Of a stretch of 12,878 bases of DNA, positions 1-8,128 are shown in pieces. Position 1 is the stretch's first letter, and the number at the start of each line of letters is the position of its first letter. Source of the DNA: Verrucomicrobiia bacterium. GTDB taxonomy: Bacteria > Verrucomicrobiota > Verrucomicrobiia > Limisphaerales > DTLC01. Both the position numbers and the translations under genes were made by a program. Under the pieces are notes generated by a model. That model saw nothing but the letters and a program-made list of their open reading frames with translations, was not told the DNA's origin and did no database searches. Where the stretch lies: the NCBI GenBank assembly GCA_025061935.1, contig JANWZY010000056.1, forward strand, positions 1 through 12,878, written 5' to 3'.

Positions 1-114
1 ACACTGTCAGCGGTACAGCCTCCGGTTTAATAGCAATTCGGGACGAAACCGCACAGTTCGAGCAGCCGAGCCGAGTTAATTGACACCGCCGATGCTTGCC
101 AATACGCTCGGGCC
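1..114. other. Leader upstream of the lolC/E-like gene, possibly with the tail of an upstream gene
   Basis: No complete gene is visible here. Two plus-strand frames are open from the left edge: one runs to a TGA at 81-83 and one to a TAA at 77-79. Either could be the last 25 or so codons of a gene lying outside the window. The TGA frame ends in residues DETAQFEQPSRVN, which read like a plausible soluble C-terminus, but this is too short to assign. I see no strong promoter or ribosome binding site before the GTG at 115, so the permease may be co-transcribed with the upstream gene. Confidence 0.3.
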
Positions 115-1398
115 GTGTCGCGGCTCCCAATCGAGCTAGTGCTTGCGCTGCGGTACCTGCGGCCCAAGCGCACGTTTGTTTCCGTGATCACGCTCATCTC
201 GGTGCTCGGGGTCACACTTGGTGTGGCGGTTCTGATCATCGTGTTGAGCGTAATGACGGGGTTCGGCCAACAGTTGCGCGAGAAAATTCTCGGGTTCAAC
301 GCGCACCTGAAAGTGCTGGCCGCCAACGGACCACTTGCAGACTACGCGTACGTGATGAACGTGGTACTGTCGAATCAACACGTGCGCGGCGTCGCGCCAT
401 TTGTGCTGGGGCAGGTACTCGTCGAGACGCAGCCGGACCCGGCCGAGCCAGGTGCACAAGCCTTGGCTGCCGCGCCGTGGGTCCGCGGCGTTGACCCAGT
501 CGCGGAAACAAATGTGAGCGTGCTGCCCAGCAGCGTGGTTGAGGGCAGGTTCGATTTGACCGGCCGGAGCGTACTGGTAGGTACCGAATTCGCGCGCATG
601 CTTGGTGTGCGCATAGGCGACCGGCTCGCCGTGTATTCGCCGCGTGAGCTGGCCAAGATGCGGAAAACCCGCGGCACAGAAGCAGAGGAGGCCGTGTTGC
701 CCGATGACTACGAGGTACGTGGCATTTTCGACGTCGGGTTCTTCGAGTACAACGCTTCTGTCATCGTGACCTCGCTCGAGAACGCGCAGGAAATGTACCA
801 ACTGGATGACCAGGTACACGGGCTGTTCGTGATGTTGAAAGACCCCTACATGGCCGAGCGCGCACGTATCGAGCTGGAAGCAGTGCTGGGCCGCGAGTAC
901 AAAATCACAACCTGGGCCGAGGAGAACGCGACCATCCTCAACGCTGTAGCGGTCGAGAAAAGCGTCATGTTCTACCTGCTTTTCTTTATCATGATCGTTG
1001 CGGCGCTGTGCATCATGAGCGCGCTGATCACGTTTGTTGTGCAGAAGACGCGCGAAATCGGCATGCTCAAGGCAGTTGGCGCGACAAACGCCCAGGTCGC
1101 CGTCGTGTTCTTAGGTCAGAGCGCGATTGTGGGGGTGACAGGTGTCATCGCCGGACTGGGACTGGGTATGCTGGCGCTGGCGTACAGAAACGAGTTCCTG
1201 CGGTTCATGAACAAATTGACCGGGTTCGAACTCTTCCCGGCCTCGATTTACGGATTCGTCGAGCTGCCGGCCCTGGTCGTAACCCGGGACATTGTGCTGA
1301 TCTGCGTCAGCGCGCTTGTGCTGTGTTTGCTTGCAGGCGTTTTGCCCGCATGGAACGCGACACGGCTCCAACCTGTGGATGCACTGCGCCATGAATGA
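115..1398 (+). CDS. Lipoprotein-releasing ABC transporter permease, LolC/LolE family
   Basis: This is an inner-membrane permease of the Lol system, which extracts mature lipoproteins from the inner membrane and hands them to the periplasmic carrier LolA. The 427-residue product has the family layout: an N-terminal LALRYLRPKRT segment leading into membrane helix 1 (about 22-48), a large periplasmic domain (about 50-280), then three helices (about 285-309, 328-356, 390-412). The cytoplasmic coupling loop KTREIGMLKAVGAT at 311-324 and the terminal PAWNATRLQPVDALRHE are typical. The GTG at 115 is chosen because it places the family's conserved N-terminus correctly; no Shine-Dalgarno is evident. 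The ATPase partner follows directly. Only one permease is present, so LolC cannot be told from LolE, and a homodimeric (LolF-like) transporter is possible. MacB-type permeases are an alternative, but the length and helix order favour Lol. Confidence 0.9.
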   Translation: MSRLPIELVLALRYLRPKRTFVSVITLISVLGVTLGVAVLIIVLSVMTGFGQQLREKILGFNAHLKVLAANGPLADYAYVMNVVLSNQHVRGVAPFVLGQVLVETQPDPAEPGAQALAAAPWVRGVDPVAETNVSVLPSSVVEGRFDLTGRSVLVGTEFARMLGVRIGDRLAVYSPRELAKMRKTRGTEAEEAVLPDDYEVRGIFDVGFFEYNASVIVTSLENAQEMYQLDDQVHGLFVMLKDPYMAERARIELEAVLGREYKITTWAEENATILNAVAVEKSVMFYLLFFIMIVAALCIMSALITFVVQKTREIGMLKAVGATNAQVAVVFLGQSAIVGVTGVIAGLGLGMLALAYRNEFLRFMNKLTGFELFPASIYGFVELPALVVTRDIVLICVSALVLCLLAGVLPAWNATRLQPVDALRHE

Positions 1399-1459
1399 AC
1401 CATTCCATCAGTGCACCAGTGGTGCGGAACTCTGTGGCAAATCTGCCCCCGGAGCAGAC

Positions 1460-2140
1460 GTGAACGATGTGCTCCTAACCGCAGTTGATGTACACAAATC
1501 GTTCCGACTCGGGAAGCAGGAGCTGCACGTGTTGCGGGGCGTGTCCTTGGAAGTGCGCCGTGGCGAGTTCGTCGCGCTGCGCGGCGCATCCGGCGCAGGC
1601 AAGAGCACACTGCTCCACTTGCTCGGCGGCCTGGACCGGCCCAGCCGTGGCGAGATCAGGTTCGCAGGTCAAAGCCTGGCAACGCTCTCAGCCCGCGCAT
1701 TGGCGCGGTTCCGGAACCTGAACGTGGGGTTTGTCTTCCAGGCGTACCACCTGCTGCCCGAACTGGACGCGCTCGAAAACGTTGCACTGCCTGCGCGGCT
1801 GGCGCGCGTGCCAGCCGATGAAGCTGAGCGTCGCGCCCGCGCGCTGCTCGAGCGTGTCGGACTCAGACATAGACTCGGGCACAAACCGTTCGAGCTGTCC
1901 GGCGGCGAACAGCAGCGCGTGGCTATCGCGCGCGCGCTTGTTAACGCGCCTGAGCTGGTGTTGGCTGATGAGCCTACAGGCAACCTTGATTCACGCACAG
2001 GCGAGGAAATCATGGATTTGTTGTCCGAGTTGCGTGCTGAGCGGCGCGTCACATTGCTCGTGGCCACGCATAACCCGGAGGTCGCTGCGCGCGCACCGCG
2101 CATTATCGAGCTTGTTGACGGGCGCATCCGACCCGCATGA
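1460..2140 (+). CDS. lolD: Lipoprotein-releasing ABC transporter ATP-binding protein, LolD type
   Basis: This is the cytoplasmic ATPase that powers the permease encoded just upstream. From the GTG at 1460 the product has 226 residues, close to the roughly 230 usual for LolD. Visible elements are Walker A GASGAGKST (42-50), a Q-loop glutamine in FVFQAYHLLPELDALENV (Q94), the ABC signature LSGGE (146-150), Walker B LVLADE with the catalytic glutamate E171, a D-loop GNLD and the switch histidine H204 in VATHNPEV. HLLGGLD after Walker A and the HLLPELDALENV stretch resemble LolD. I chose GTG 1460 because GGAG lies five bases upstream and the N-terminus then matches the family. An in-frame ATG at 1391 would overlap the permease stop and add 23 residues, but it lacks a ribosome site. 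Co-transcription with the permease is likely. Confidence 0.9.
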   Translation: MNDVLLTAVDVHKSFRLGKQELHVLRGVSLEVRRGEFVALRGASGAGKSTLLHLLGGLDRPSRGEIRFAGQSLATLSARALARFRNLNVGFVFQAYHLLPELDALENVALPARLARVPADEAERRARALLERVGLRHRLGHKPFELSGGEQQRVAIARALVNAPELVLADEPTGNLDSRTGEEIMDLLSELRAERRVTLLVATHNPEVAARAPRIIELVDGRIRPA

Positions 2141-2259
2141 TCCAGGGTAAGCGTATAGCTGGCCCGGGCCGCGCGCGCACTGCTGCCTAGGACACTTCAA
2201 AGCTTGTTTGATGGGCGGCGGGTCGAATAATCTCGGCCAAAAAAGCCATCTCAACGAGT
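2141..2259 (+). promoter_or_regulatory. Intergenic region with a weak promoter candidate
   Basis: This 119-base gap separates the Lol genes from the oxidoreductase gene. It holds a palindrome GGCCCGGGCC at 2161-2170 without a T tract, so it is not a convincing terminator. TTGTTT at 2204-2209 and AATAAT at 2226-2231, spaced by 16 bases, resemble sigma-70 -35 and -10 boxes, with the -10 matching five of six consensus bases. This is a low-confidence guess for the promoter of the 2260-5267 unit. The AT-rich stretch stands out in otherwise GC-rich DNA. Confidence 0.25.
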
Positions 2260-3660
2260 ATGAGCGCGAAACAGAACGCAAAAATCGCGCGGCACGCTGA
2301 AACACCAACCATTGGCACGCGGAGGCAGTTCATCAAGCAAGCGGTAGCGGCTGCTGCTGCCGCAGCGGCGGCGAGACTGTGGCCCGCGCGTGCGCATGCA
2401 CAACAAGCTGCACCATCGATTAATGTACTTGGGTCAAATGAACGCATCCGGCTCGGATTCATTGGTGTGGGGACCCAGGGCTACGAGGCGCACCTGTTGA
2501 ATATCCTCAAGCACGCCGGTACGAACAATGTCGCCGCAGTCGCCGTGTGCGATGTGTCCAAACACCGCCGAACCGAGGCACAAAAGGCCGTCGAGGCCGC
2601 CGGCGGCAAAGCCGAGGCATACGAGGACTATCGGAAGCTGCTCGAGCGCAAAGATATTGATGCAGTATTTTGCGCCACTGTGGACCATTGGCACGCGCGT
2701 GTCACCATCGACGCGGTCGAGGCGGGGAAACACGTGTACCTGGAAAAACCGATGACCCGATACCTCGACGAAGCGTTCGCAGTTTATGACGCGGTCAAAC
2801 GCACGGGCAGGGTGCTCCAGCTCGGCGCGCAGGGCTGCTCCGATCTTAAATGGCATAAAGCTGCCGAGTGGATACGCGCGGGCAGGATCGGCCAGCTTGT
2901 CATGGCCCAAGGCTCATTCATGCGTAACAAGCCGGCTGGCGAGTGGAATTATCCGATTCAAGCTTGGTGCACACCCGAAGACGTGAATTGGAACCTGTGG
3001 CTCGGCGACCAGATCAAGGCGCGGCGACCATTCAGTCCTGAGGACTATTTCCGCTGGCGCAAGTATTACGTGTACTGCGCTGGACTGCTCGGCGACCTAG
3101 TCCCGCACAAGGCGCATCCGTACCTGCTTGCCACGGGCAACCCCGAGTTCCCCGTGCGCGTCTCGGCCGTGGGGAGCAAGCCCGTACACAGCGACAAAAA
3201 CACCCCCGGCACGCCCGAGCGCGATTGCCCGGAAATAGTCCAACTAATCGCAGAGTTCCCCAGCGGCATGGTGATGCACATTACGACCAGTAGCGTCAGC
3301 GAGCAGGGTACGCAGGAGATCATCCGCGGGCATAAAGCCTACCTACTCATGGGTGGGAACCGAGTCGAGCTGAAACCCGAACGCCCGTTCGCAGACGAGA
3401 TCGACCCCGAAACGAGCGAGCCGTTTGAACCCGAAAGCTTCACCGCGCACCAAAAGAATTTCTTCGACGCGATCCGCGGAGTAGCCAAGGCGCATGCTGA
3501 CATCGAACTGGCAATTCGTGTTCAAACACTAATTTCACTGGCCGAGATGTCGGAACGGCTCAACATCTTGTGCGTGTTCGACCCCAAAACACGCAGAATC
3601 ACCGACGGCACCGGGCGTGAAATTAAGCCCATCACATACGGCACACTCGAACAGTCGTAG
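2260..3660 (+). CDS. Tat-exported Gfo/Idh/MocA-family oxidoreductase
   Basis: This is a predicted NAD(P)-dependent oxidoreductase that probably acts on a sugar or cyclitol derivative outside the cytoplasm; the substrate is unknown. The 466-residue product begins with a twin-arginine signal: GTRRQFIKQ at 19-27, an alanine-rich core (28-38) and a likely cleavage after ARAHAQQA near residue 50. Twin-arginine export fits a protein that folds around its cofactor before leaving the cell. The Rossmann motif GFIGVGTQG (66-74) binds the dinucleotide, DAVFCAT (134-140) and HVYLEKPM (158-165) are family landmarks, and K163 in EKP is the usual catalytic lysine. The C-terminal domain includes GDLVPHKAHPYLLATGNPEFP and a HQKNFFDAIRG segment typical of this superfamily in Planctomycetes and Verrucomicrobia. 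It probably heads a three-gene unit with the ApbE-like and molybdenum-carrier genes. A glycosidase of the GH109 type shares this fold and cannot be fully excluded. Confidence 0.85.
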   Translation: MSAKQNAKIARHAETPTIGTRRQFIKQAVAAAAAAAAARLWPARAHAQQAAPSINVLGSNERIRLGFIGVGTQGYEAHLLNILKHAGTNNVAAVAVCDVSKHRRTEAQKAVEAAGGKAEAYEDYRKLLERKDIDAVFCATVDHWHARVTIDAVEAGKHVYLEKPMTRYLDEAFAVYDAVKRTGRVLQLGAQGCSDLKWHKAAEWIRAGRIGQLVMAQGSFMRNKPAGEWNYPIQAWCTPEDVNWNLWLGDQIKARRPFSPEDYFRWRKYYVYCAGLLGDLVPHKAHPYLLATGNPEFPVRVSAVGSKPVHSDKNTPGTPERDCPEIVQLIAEFPSGMVMHITTSSVSEQGTQEIIRGHKAYLLMGGNRVELKPERPFADEIDPETSEPFEPESFTAHQKNFFDAIRGVAKAHADIELAIRVQTLISLAEMSERLNILCVFDPKTRRITDGTGREIKPITYGTLEQS

Positions 3661-3685
3661 TGGGTTAGGCCCGTGGCTACGAAGC

Positions 3686-4753
3686 ATGCGGTTGAACCGT
3701 CGCAAGCCTGACCCCGACTATTTCACACCTTTGCCTGTCGTCAGGCTTGCCATAAACGCAATGGGCACCAGGTTTGAACTGGTGCTCACTGGCGCGTCGG
3801 AATCGAGCTTGCGCGCCGCAGGCGAGGTTGCGCTCGACGAAATCGCGCGGGCCGAAGCCGCGCTGAGTCCGTACAATCCGACGAGCCAAGTCGCACATAT
3901 CAACCTCATGGCTGCCGAGCGACCGGTGAAAGTTACGCCGGAGGTGTTCGCACTATTGCAGCGCGCCAAACAAGTTTGGGAAAGCACGCAAGGTGCATTC
4001 GACGTGACAGTCGGTGCGCTGGTCGAGTGTTGGGGGATCGGCGCCGGCCGGCCGCGCACGCCGCGCACGCAGGAGCTAGCCACTGCCCGGGCACGCCTCG
4101 GCATGGACAAGCTCGTCCTGGACGAACGGGAACTAACGGTTCGGTTCAAGTGCCGCGGCGTCGCGCTTGATCTCGGCGCGATCGGCAAAGGTTACGCCAT
4201 AGATGCTGCAGTGGCGGTACTGCGCGACGCGGGTGTCACCAGCGCGTTTATTCACGCTGGCACGAGCACTATGTATGGACTCGGCGCGGCGCCGGGGGGC
4301 GGCCCATGGCGCGTGGCTGTTGCTGCGCCACCCACAAGGCTCACCCTTTCCACAGTCACTCAGGACGCGGCAGCGCCGGGCACCGAGTGCAGCACACGCG
4401 CGCCGGTCTGTATCCTCGACCTGGATGGCGCTGCATTGTCTGTCTCAGCCGTGTGGGGCCGCGCAGCCCCGGCTTTTGACGGACCGATCGGACATATCGT
4501 GGACCCGCGAACAGGCGAACTGGTGCGGCACACATTACTGAGTGCGGTTACATGTCCGAGCGCAACCGATGCAGACGCGCTTTCAACTGCGCTGGTCGTG
4601 CTCGGGCCAGATGGATTGAACAGCCTGGTAGCGCGGTATCGCGGCATTCGCGCGCTTGTAGTGTGCCCGGACCGTAACGCCGGTGGGTTCAAAGTCAGAT
4701 CGGTGGGGATCGAGTCGGGCGAACTCGTCGCGGCCCGTGCTGCTAACGAATAG
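3686..4753 (+). CDS. apbE: FAD:protein FMN transferase, ApbE family
   Basis: ApbE enzymes transfer FMN from FAD onto a threonine or serine of a target flavoprotein using magnesium. From ATG 3686 the product has 355 residues. Recognisable blocks are AINAMGTRFELVLTG (22-36), GAFDVTVGALVECWG (103-117), LDLGAIGKGYAIDAAV (161-176), AFIHAGTSTMYGLG (187-200), HIVDPRTGELV (270-280) and SATDADALSTALVVLG (292-307); the last contains the metal-site aspartates and the conserved ALSTAL. The usual periplasmic ApbE lipobox or signal peptide is not visible, so this copy looks cytoplasmic unless the start is misplaced. A GTG at 3617 would add 23 residues and overlap the oxidoreductase gene by 44 bases, but those residues do not form a signal either. 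No neighbour shows a clear Dxx(S/T)GA(S/T) flavinylation site, so its target is probably encoded elsewhere. Confidence 0.85.
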   Translation: MRLNRRKPDPDYFTPLPVVRLAINAMGTRFELVLTGASESSLRAAGEVALDEIARAEAALSPYNPTSQVAHINLMAAERPVKVTPEVFALLQRAKQVWESTQGAFDVTVGALVECWGIGAGRPRTPRTQELATARARLGMDKLVLDERELTVRFKCRGVALDLGAIGKGYAIDAAVAVLRDAGVTSAFIHAGTSTMYGLGAAPGGGPWRVAVAAPPTRLTLSTVTQDAAAPGTECSTRAPVCILDLDGAALSVSAVWGRAAPAFDGPIGHIVDPRTGELVRHTLLSAVTCPSATDADALSTALVVLGPDGLNSLVARYRGIRALVVCPDRNAGGFKVRSVGIESGELVAARAANE

Positions 4754-4790
4754 TGTCGGGCCAGGCTAACCAATCGGGGTAAAGCAGGCC

Positions 4791-5267
4791 ATGATTGAAA
4801 AAATCGTTTCAGGCGGTCAAACCGGGGCTGACCGCGCCGCACTCGATTTTGCAATTGCGCACGGCATAGCGCATGGCGGCTGGTGCCCGCGCGGGCGCTT
4901 AGCCGAAGACGGCGTGATCGGGCCGCAATACAATCTGACCGAAACACCACTGGCCGAAACAGCACAACGTACTGAATGGAATGTACGCGACTCTGACGCC
5001 ACGGTGATTTTCTCGATCGGGAAGGTATTAACCGGCGGGTCCAAGTTCACGGCCGAATGCGCTGCGCGGTACAACAAGCCGTGCTTGCACGTCTCAAAGG
5101 CATTGGATGGAGAAAAAGCAGCCACAAAGTTGCGCGAATTCCTCGAGCGCCACCCCATCAAATGCCTGAATGTGGCCGGGCCACGCGCGTCCAACGAGCC
5201 GGAAGTAGGATCGTTTGTGCAAGCAGTGCTCGAAGCTTGCTTAGACCTCTTCAAGAGGCAGAGGTAG
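4791..5267 (+). CDS. Putative molybdenum carrier protein (MoCo-carrier family)
   Basis: This small Rossmann-like protein (158 residues) belongs to the putative molybdenum carrier family, whose members are proposed to bind and protect molybdenum cofactor; the biochemical role in bacteria is little established. Characteristic segments are IVSGGQTGADRAALDFA (5-21), HGGWCPRGRLAEDGVI (28-43), YNLTETP (47-53), RTEWNVRDSDATVIFS (60-75), GGSKFTAECA (82-91) with NKPCLHV (95-101), and LNVAGPRASNEPEVG (126-140). The length fits the family. The gene starts 37 bases after the ApbE stop, which suggests co-transcription. The ATG at 4791 is chosen because the family motif begins almost immediately; GGGGTAAAG upstream is only a weak ribosome site. 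No molybdoenzyme or cofactor biosynthesis gene is in the window, so the context does not add to the functional call. Confidence 0.85.
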   Translation: MIEKIVSGGQTGADRAALDFAIAHGIAHGGWCPRGRLAEDGVIGPQYNLTETPLAETAQRTEWNVRDSDATVIFSIGKVLTGGSKFTAECAARYNKPCLHVSKALDGEKAATKLREFLERHPIKCLNVAGPRASNEPEVGSFVQAVLEACLDLFKRQR

Positions 5268-5455
5268 TCAGCGAAGGCAGCCCTTACCCAAGTAGGTGCC
5301 ACAAACCCACGCGACCGAATCGCCGGCACGCACAATTACCGGATCGGGTACGGGGCCGAGACCTTGCAAACTTCGGTTGCGGAGCACCAGACTTTGCGGG
5401 TGGGGAACAAGGCCGGGCTTTTTGGTAACCTGCGCGCGTATGTCCGGCTCGGGTG
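5268..5455. other. Short gap between convergent genes, no gene seen
   Basis: The molybdenum-carrier gene and the GH2 gene converge on this 188-base stretch. I found no credible coding frame or RNA gene. GC-rich symmetry near 5410-5425 (AAGGCCGGGCTTTTTGG) might act as a weak terminator for the plus-strand unit, but the stem is short and imperfect. CCTCT/AGAGG symmetry at 5248-5260, inside the end of the carrier gene, has no T tract. Confidence 0.3.
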
Positions 5456-8128
5456 CTAATCGTGCCTGCTTTTTATCCGCACAGTAGCAGGGGCCAAGCC
5501 GTCGGCCTCGGCACTGAGAGTGATCGTGCCGGGCCGGCCCGGCAGCGCGCGCACTATCACAAGCGCCAGCCCGTTGAACGCGTTACGCTCGGGCGAGCGG
5601 AACGATTCGTGACAGGTCGGGTCGCCGTTGTCAGTCGCCACGATTTCGCCAGGGCCGGCGAGGCTGAACCGGATGCGATGCTTCGCGCGCGGCACGACCA
5701 CCCCGGAGCTGTCCGTCACCTTCACCGTCACGAACGCCAGCTCGAGGCCGTCAGCGCGGATTGACTTGCGGTCAGGCTCGAGCACGAGCTTGGCCGCCGG
5801 GCCTGCCGTTCGCACCACGTCAGTGGCCCATCTTTTGCCGTTCTTGTAGGCAACTACTTTCAACTCGCCCGGCTCGTAAACGGCGTCGTTCCAACACAGC
5901 CTGTACTCGAACTGGCCTTTCTTTTTCCTGCCGAGCGAGCGGCCATTGAGGAAAAGCTCGGCTTCGTCGCCAGACGTGTACACATGCACGGGCGTGATTT
6001 GGCCGACTCGTTCGGGCCAGGTCCAATGCGGCAGTATGTGCGCCATGGGCAGCTCGGGCCGCCACCGCGCTTGGTAGATGTAAAACCTATCTTTGCGGAA
6101 CCCGCACAGGTCGAAAATGCCGAAATACGAGCTGCGCGACGGCACCAGTATCTTGCCAAGCTCAGCGAGCTGTCTTTCTGCGCGCGCGCGCAGCTCCGCG
6201 TCTGTGAACTGGAGCATGTTCGTGCTGTCGCGGTCGTACGGGGTGGGTTCGCCCAGGTAATCAAACCCTGTCCAGACGAACTCGCCCGCCACGAACGGGT
6301 TCCGGTCTTGATGCTCGAACTCGGTGTCCGGCCGCACGGCCCAGGCCGGTGCAGCGAAATCGTACGAGGTAACCTGGAAATTCACCCGGCCGTCGCGCCG
6401 GTTGGTGCTCACTGGGAAGAAATACTCGCCGCGCGAGCTGACGCATGAGGCAGTCTCACTGCCGAGCAGCGGCACGTTCGGGTTCAGCCGACGGAACTCG
6501 GCATACAAGTGCGGGCTGTAATTGGCGCCGAACACATCGAGCACACGCTCGAACCCGTTCGTCATTGCTTCGGGCTTGTGCGTCGCAGCCGTGACAGGCC
6601 GGGTCGGGTCCTCATCGCGTACGATGTTCGCCAGCCGCGCAGCGAGCTGCCAACCGTCAGGGTCGCTCTGCTCGAGGATTTCGTTACCGATGCTCCACAA
6701 GATCACGCATGGATGGTTCCGGTCGCGCCGGACCATTGCGCGCAGGTCCTGCTCGTGCCAATCGTCGAACAGCTTGTGGTAATCGTTGGGCGACTTGCCC
6801 TTGCGCCAGCAGTCGAACGCCTCGACCATGACAAGGAACCCGAGCCGGTCGCATAGCTCGAGCAGCTCTGGCGCAGGCGGGTTGTGGCTCGTACGGATCG
6901 CGTTGCAACCTAGCTCGCGTAGGAGCCGCAGTTGGCGCTCGAGCGCGCTCAGGTTCAGCGCCGCGCCCAACGCGCCAAGATCGTGGTGGTTGCACACGCC
7001 TTTGATCTCGGTCAACACGCCGTTGAGCCAGAACCCGTGTGCGGCGTCGAATTTGATCGTGCGCACGCCGAACACGGTTTCGTATTGGTCAATGGTTTTG
7101 CCCCCTAGCTCGATGCGGGTCACAGCCACGTACAAATGAGGCGACTCGACGCTCCAGAGCTTGGGATTCGCAAGCAACGCGGTGGCCACGCAACTGGCTT
7201 TGGCACCAGGCGCTACCTCAACCTGGAGCCGCGGGGTTTTAGCGACTGCGCGCCGGCTGCGCCTGCCCGCAGCGGTCGCTTCGTAAATCTCTGTGGTCAC
7301 AACTGGCGCGGCTGCACCCAGGGTGTGATTTGCAAGTTCAACCTGGACGCGGACCGTAGCTGAAGTGCGCGTGACCTCGGGCGTGGTAATGAACGTGCCC
7401 CATTGACCGACGTGGACCGGGCCTGTCTTGACCAGCCACACGTTCCTGTAAATGCCGCCGCCAGGGTACCACCGCGAGGACGCAGGCGGATTGTCCAGAC
7501 GAATGGCTATCACATTCTCGGCGCCGAACCTGATGTGCGGGGTCAGGTCAACCCGCCACGACGCGTACCCGTATGGCCAGCCGCCGGCGAACCTGCCATT
7601 GACCCACACCGCCCCGTACGACATCGCGCCGTCAATGTCGAGGTACAGCCGCATGCCGGCGTCGGAAGCAGGCACATGGAACCGTTTCCTGTACCAGCCG
7701 ACGCCCCACCACGGTAGCTTGCCCGTTGCCCCGGGATACTCTTGGTTGAACTGGCCTTCGATCCCCCAGTCGTGCGGCAATGTCACCACGCGCCAGTTGC
7801 TGTCGTCGAACTCCGGGTGCGCATAGGGCACGTCTGTGGCCGGCTCGCCTGCAGGCGGTGTCAAACCGAGCGTATTGGTGTCTTTGGTGAATTCCCTGGC
7901 GAACGCGATCAGCCACGGCTTGAGCCGGTCGTAGCCAAGTTTCTCAGTCGCTTCCGGCGGGTCGCCCTTGGCAAACCGCCAGTCTGAGTTGAAAAGCAGC
8001 CGCTCACGGATCTGGTCCGCCGACGCGCTCAGCGCGACAGCCAACATCAGAACTGCGACGCAAAACCGCCAAAAACTGGTGCCCGGCAAACTGCATGCGC
8101 CAACGGAGTAATTGAAAGCCCGGCCCAT
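5456..8128 (-). CDS. Secreted glycoside hydrolase family 2 enzyme (beta-galactosidase-like)
   Basis: This is a predicted extracytoplasmic exo-glycosidase that removes terminal beta-linked sugars, probably galactose, from plant or algal polysaccharides; specificity cannot be read from sequence alone. Starting at 8128 the product has 890 residues. Residues 1-37 form a signal peptide with hydrophobic core CVAVLMLAVALSASA. A GH2 sugar-binding jelly roll follows (about 45-235, with LPHDWGIEGQF and WYPGGGIYRNVWL), then an immunoglobulin-like domain (about 236-355), and the TIM barrel (about 360-660). The acid/base is E483 in WSIGNEIL and the nucleophile is E558 in LLGSETAS. FNSDWRF near 46 and SHNPPAPELLELCDRLGF in the barrel are classic. 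The C-terminus holds two further beta domains, with HVYTSGDEAELFLNGRSLGRK and ATDNGDPT...FNGLALVIVR as in DUF4982/GH2-domain-5 enzymes. I chose 8128 because GGAA sits six bases upstream; an ATG at 8134 is equally in frame. The frame stays open to 8419, but that extension would bury the signal peptide. Confidence 0.9.
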   Translation of the reverse strand: MGRAFNYSVGACSLPGTSFWRFCVAVLMLAVALSASADQIRERLLFNSDWRFAKGDPPEATEKLGYDRLKPWLIAFAREFTKDTNTLGLTPPAGEPATDVPYAHPEFDDSNWRVVTLPHDWGIEGQFNQEYPGATGKLPWWGVGWYRKRFHVPASDAGMRLYLDIDGAMSYGAVWVNGRFAGGWPYGYASWRVDLTPHIRFGAENVIAIRLDNPPASSRWYPGGGIYRNVWLVKTGPVHVGQWGTFITTPEVTRTSATVRVQVELANHTLGAAAPVVTTEIYEATAAGRRSRRAVAKTPRLQVEVAPGAKASCVATALLANPKLWSVESPHLYVAVTRIELGGKTIDQYETVFGVRTIKFDAAHGFWLNGVLTEIKGVCNHHDLGALGAALNLSALERQLRLLRELGCNAIRTSHNPPAPELLELCDRLGFLVMVEAFDCWRKGKSPNDYHKLFDDWHEQDLRAMVRRDRNHPCVILWSIGNEILEQSDPDGWQLAARLANIVRDEDPTRPVTAATHKPEAMTNGFERVLDVFGANYSPHLYAEFRRLNPNVPLLGSETASCVSSRGEYFFPVSTNRRDGRVNFQVTSYDFAAPAWAVRPDTEFEHQDRNPFVAGEFVWTGFDYLGEPTPYDRDSTNMLQFTDAELRARAERQLAELGKILVPSRSSYFGIFDLCGFRKDRFYIYQARWRPELPMAHILPHWTWPERVGQITPVHVYTSGDEAELFLNGRSLGRKKKGQFEYRLCWNDAVYEPGELKVVAYKNGKRWATDVVRTAGPAAKLVLEPDRKSIRADGLELAFVTVKVTDSSGVVVPRAKHRIRFSLAGPGEIVATDNGDPTCHESFRSPERNAFNGLALVIVRALPGRPGTITLSAEADGLAPATVRIKSRHD

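Noticed and set aside
136..819. A 227-residue minus-strand open frame inside the LolC/E-like gene
   Set aside because: It is antisense to a strongly recognised coding region; high GC content keeps the opposite strand open.
2329..2375. GC-rich alanine-codon run as a possible trinucleotide repeat tract
   Set aside because: The codons are mixed (GCG, GCT, GCC, GCA, GTA) and encode the hydrophobic core of the Tat signal, so this is ordinary coding sequence rather than a slippage tract.
3617..3685. Upstream GTG start for the ApbE-like gene
   Set aside because: It would overlap the oxidoreductase gene by 44 bases, has no ribosome site, and adds residues with neither a signal peptide nor family similarity.
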